The position numbers and the translations under genes were made by a program. Positions 5,430 to 7,129 of a stretch of DNA of 7,129 nt are shown here, piece after piece (the first letter of the stretch is position 1; each line of letters opens with the position of its first letter). The notes under the pieces are model-generated. The model did not search any database. It was not told where the DNA came from and saw nothing but the letters and a program-made list of their open reading frames with translations. This stretch comes from an uncultured Bacteroidota bacterium (lineage in GTDB: Bacteria; Bacteroidota; Bacteroidia; NS11-12g; UBA955): NCBI GenBank assembly GCA_903953615.1, contig CAJBKH010000192.1, forward strand, positions 1-7,129, read 5' to 3'.

Positions 5430-6086
5430 ATGAATAAGCAAGCCATCAAAGACATCGACAGCTTTATTGCGCAGTTTCCCATTGCTACTCAAAAAATAAT
5501 GAATAAGGTGAGAGCCACCATTCAAAAAGCAGCACCTGAAGCCACAGAGACCATTAATTACGGTATTCCTACTTTTCAATTGCACGGCAACTTGGTGCAC
5601 TTTTCTGCTTATGAACACCATATTGGTTTTTATCCAGGACCTGCTGGCATTGCTCATTTTCAAAATGAAATTGCTAACTACAAAAGCGCCAAAGGCTCTG
5701 TACAATTTCCATTGAATGCACCCATCCCTTGCGACCTTATCACAAAAATTACGCTGTTCAGGGTTGAACAAAATAAAAGCAAAGCAGCTTTTAAGTCGAA
5801 TAAAAAGAGTAAAACCAATACTTGTCCTAAAGGTCATGCTTTTACCAAAACAAGTGACTGCCCAACCTGCCCGATTTGTGAGGCTGATAAAAAGCCTAAC
5901 ATTGGTTTATTGTCTTTGGTAAGCGCGCCTGCTAGAAGAGCATTGGAATCAATCAAAGTAAGCACTTTCAAGCAATTAAGCACCTTTACTGAATCAGAAA
6001 TCAAAGCCTTGCATGGCATGGGACCAGCGACTATTAAAACTTTAATAAAAGAATTAAAACATCAAGGACTTACCTTTAAAAAATAA
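5430..6086 (+). CDS. DUF1801 (YdhG-like) protein fused to Cys knuckle and helix-hairpin-helix tail
   Basis: A 218-residue protein in three parts. Residues 1-115 are a DUF1801/YdhG-like alpha/beta domain, with IDSFIAQFP near the start, ETINYGIPTFQLHGNLVHFSAYEHHIGFYPG (40-70) and KGSVQFPLNAPIP (89-100). A basic linker (116-130, rich in Lys and Ser) leads to a Cys-rich knuckle with Cys132, His136, Cys144, Cys147 and Cys150, a plausible zinc site. Residues about 158-218 resemble the C-terminal domain of RNA polymerase alpha or a helix-hairpin-helix fold (APARRALESI, TFKQLSTFTESEIKALHGMGPATIKTLIKEL); the GMGP turn would contact nucleic acid or another protein. Stand-alone versions of the Cys/HhH part are, from memory, common small proteins in Bacteroidota. 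The molecular function is unknown. It starts 24 nt after the GyrI-like gene and ends 3 nt before the next ATG, so co-transcription is likely. Confidence 0.85.
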   Translation: MNKQAIKDIDSFIAQFPIATQKIMNKVRATIQKAAPEATETINYGIPTFQLHGNLVHFSAYEHHIGFYPGPAGIAHFQNEIANYKSAKGSVQFPLNAPIPCDLITKITLFRVEQNKSKAAFKSNKKSKTNTCPKGHAFTKTSDCPTCPICEADKKPNIGLLSLVSAPARRALESIKVSTFKQLSTFTESEIKALHGMGPATIKTLIKELKHQGLTFKK

Positions 6087-6089
6087 AAA

Positions 6090-6504
6090 ATGGCAAAAAA
6101 AAATAACCTTAAGCGACAAAGCAGCAGTTGATGCCCATATTAATTTGCTCGAAGTACCTATTGCAGAAGTAGTGAATGCTATTCGACAGACCATTTTAAA
6201 TTGCAATAATGAAATTGATGAACGCATTAAATGGAACAATCCGAGCTTTTATTACACGGGTGAAATGCAAGCCTTTGACCCCAAGGAATACAAAAGAGAA
6301 ATAGCTGTTTTCAATTTATTCAAAAACAGAATCATGCTGGTATTTCCAAGTGGTGCGCGCATTACAGATAATTCAGGGTTATTAGAAGGTCAATTTAAAG
6401 ACGACCGCAAAACCATTGTCTTTACAGATTTAGCTGACTTTAAAAAGAAGGAAAAACACTTGGTTAACATTATCCAAAAATGGATGGATACAATTGAATC
6501 ATAA
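6090..6504 (+). CDS. DUF1801 protein with out-of-frame start at a nine-A run
   Basis: The main reading frame (ending TAA 6502-6504) encodes a DUF1801 protein with DERIKWNNPSFYYTGEM, FDPKEYKREIAVFNLF and IMLVFPSGARITDNSGLLEG, the most typical signatures of that family. In that frame the only start-like codon is TTG 6145, which would remove the first helix. The family-like N-terminus KITLSDKAAVDAHINL is encoded in frame from 6100 onwards, but the natural ATG (6090-6092, 3 nt after the previous stop) is in another frame: read literally it gives MAKKNNLKRQSSS and a stop at 6129-6131. Nine consecutive A at 6095-6103 lie at the junction. Removing one A would join ATG 6090 to the family frame and give a 137-residue protein. 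Causes may be a sequencing or assembly error, a real mutation, phase variation, or polymerase/ribosome slippage on the A-run. The protein is a tandem relative of the preceding DUF1801 domain, without its Cys/HhH tail. Confidence 0.8.
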
Positions 6505-6521
6505 ATTTCGTCTGAATTATT

Positions 6522-6558
6522 ATGCCAATAATAGAACTTAACATTGGCATTCTTTTTT
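6522..6558 (+). terminator. Hairpin plus T-run terminator after the DUF1801 operon
   Basis: ATGCCAAT (6522-6529) pairs perfectly with ATTGGCAT (6543-6550) around a 13-nt loop, and is followed at once by TCTTTTTT. It lies 17 nt after the last stop codon of the operon and just upstream of the promoter of the next gene. This layout fits a rho-independent terminator. The 8-bp stem is moderately weak, but the position and T-run support it. Confidence 0.65.
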
Positions 6559-6574
6559 CTTCGCTATCCCCTTT

Positions 6575-6582
6575 TATTTTTG
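6575..6582 (+). promoter_or_regulatory. -7 box (TAttTTTG) for the DUF3267-type gene, 8 nt before its ATG
   Basis: TATTTTTG is a full TAnnTTTG match and ends 8 nt upstream of ATG 6591. With the usual distance from box to start site, transcription would begin at or very near the A of the ATG, implying a leaderless or nearly leaderless message. The region is AT-rich, so a chance match cannot be excluded. Confidence 0.45.
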
Positions 6583-6590
6583 TTTATAAT

Positions 6591-7129
6591 ATGCAAATAA
6601 AAGTACAAGATTTAGCACAAAACGGCTTTGTTGAAATAGATAGTATTCATCACAAGGAACTGCTGCCATTTGTAAAGACTTACTTGGGCAAAAAAACATT
6701 TTCATCCATATTTTATAATATTATGAATGGCACAGGTGGTGTGCTTTTAGTGCTCATTTATTTTATCTTCGAAAAACGCATTCCATTAGAAGATGCCCTG
6801 TCCCATTTTTCTTATGGCATCGGCATGGCGTTTTTATTAATACCAATTCATGAATACATCCATGTTTTGGCTTATAAATCACAAGGCGCTAAGGAAACCT
6901 CGTATGAAGCCAATTTTAAAAAGTTTTATTTCATGGCCTTAGCCAATGGGTTTGTAGCCAACAAAAAAGAATTTCGCATTGTTGCATTGGCCCCATTTGT
7001 AAGCATTAGTTTGGTCTTATTAATTTTGCTTTTCATTGTTCCGCCTATTTGGAAATTTACCTGTATCGGTGTATTTATGACCCATACATTGTGTTGTGGT
7101 GGCGATTTTTCTTTAATGAGCTATTTTGA
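6591..7129 (+). CDS. DUF3267-type membrane zinc metallopeptidase, 3' end outside window
   Basis: The frame is open from ATG 6591 to the last base without a stop, giving 179 residues of an incomplete protein. It carries the zincin motif HEYIH (87-91) inside a hydrophobic helix (FLLIPIHEYIHVLAY) and, near the window end, THTLCCGGD with Asp172 as the likely third zinc ligand. This arrangement matches DUF3267 proteins, which are related to M50 site-2 proteases. Hydrophobic segments lie near residues 46-62 (GTGGVLLVLIYFIF), 76-95, 142-158 (ISLVLLILLFIV) and from about 160. The first 40 residues are polar and soluble. The role would be intramembrane or membrane-bound proteolysis, but no substrate can be named. 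A terminator and a TAnnTTTG box separate it from the preceding operon, so it is probably its own unit. The annotation of family and strand is strong; the true end is outside the window. Confidence 0.85.
   Translation, partial: MQIKVQDLAQNGFVEIDSIHHKELLPFVKTYLGKKTFSSIFYNIMNGTGGVLLVLIYFIFEKRIPLEDALSHFSYGIGMAFLLIPIHEYIHVLAYKSQGAKETSYEANFKKFYFMALANGFVANKKEFRIVALAPFVSISLVLLILLFIVPPIWKFTCIGVFMTHTLCCGGDFSLMSYF

Noticed and set aside
5397..5837. 146-residue minus-strand open frame opposite the DUF1801 fusion gene
   Set aside because: The + strand carries a coherent DUF1801 protein over the same bases; the minus-strand product shows no motif or start context.
6145..6504. TTG at 6145 as the true start of the second DUF1801 gene
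   Set aside because: Family-like residues KITLSDKAAVDAHIN lie in frame upstream, and a well-placed ATG (6090) is one base out of frame; TTG starting inside a conserved helix is less likely.

Overview
The window looks like a piece of a Bacteroidota chromosome, probably near the Chitinophagales or Sphingobacteriales; this is inferred without a search. The evidence is a moderately AT-rich composition, genes without Shine-Dalgarno sequences, -7 promoter boxes of the form TAnnTTTG, and intergenic regions full of the small palindromes (CCCCTTCGGGG and ATCCCGTAGGGAT types) and TTAATAAC/ATTAAC strings that are common in that phylum. All recognisable genes lie on the + strand.

Layout. (1) 2-211 is the C-terminal end of a DUF3050 (haem-oxygenase-like fold) protein. 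(2) 212-485 is a repeat-bearing spacer with two 64-bp modules and the promoter of the next gene. (3) 486-1463 encodes a YitT/DUF2179 membrane protein. (4) 1464-2351 is an 888-bp gene-free 'repeat island' containing an octamer array fused to the yitT stop codon, further copies of the dispersed module, a 212-bp nested inverted repeat, a pair of ATCCC-gta-GGGAT palindromes and two other hairpins. (5) 2352-4856 encodes a complete P-type cation ATPase of the PEEFP type. (6) 4926-6504 is a compact putative operon: a stand-alone GyrI-like small-molecule-binding protein, a DUF1801 protein fused to a Cys-rich knuckle and a helix-hairpin-helix tail, and a second DUF1801 protein whose start is out of frame because of a run of nine A. 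A hairpin-plus-T terminator closes this block. (7) 6591-7129 is the start of a DUF3267-type membrane zinc peptidase, cut by the window end; it has a TAnnTTTG box only 8 nt before its ATG.

How the parts relate. The YitT protein and the ATPase are both membrane proteins but are separated by the repeat island, so they are probably independent units. The GyrI-like and two DUF1801 genes are spaced 24 and 3 nt apart and are probably co-transcribed. Their families suggest small-ligand binding rather than classical enzymes, and the substrate cannot be read from the sequence.

No phage, CRISPR, transposase, tRNA or rRNA gene is visible. The most interesting points are the poly-A frameshift in the second DUF1801 gene, the nested giant palindrome with its flanking 10-bp direct repeat, the octamer array at the yitT stop codon, and the DUF1801-Cys knuckle-HhH fusion. 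I do not see a clear new multi-gene system here.
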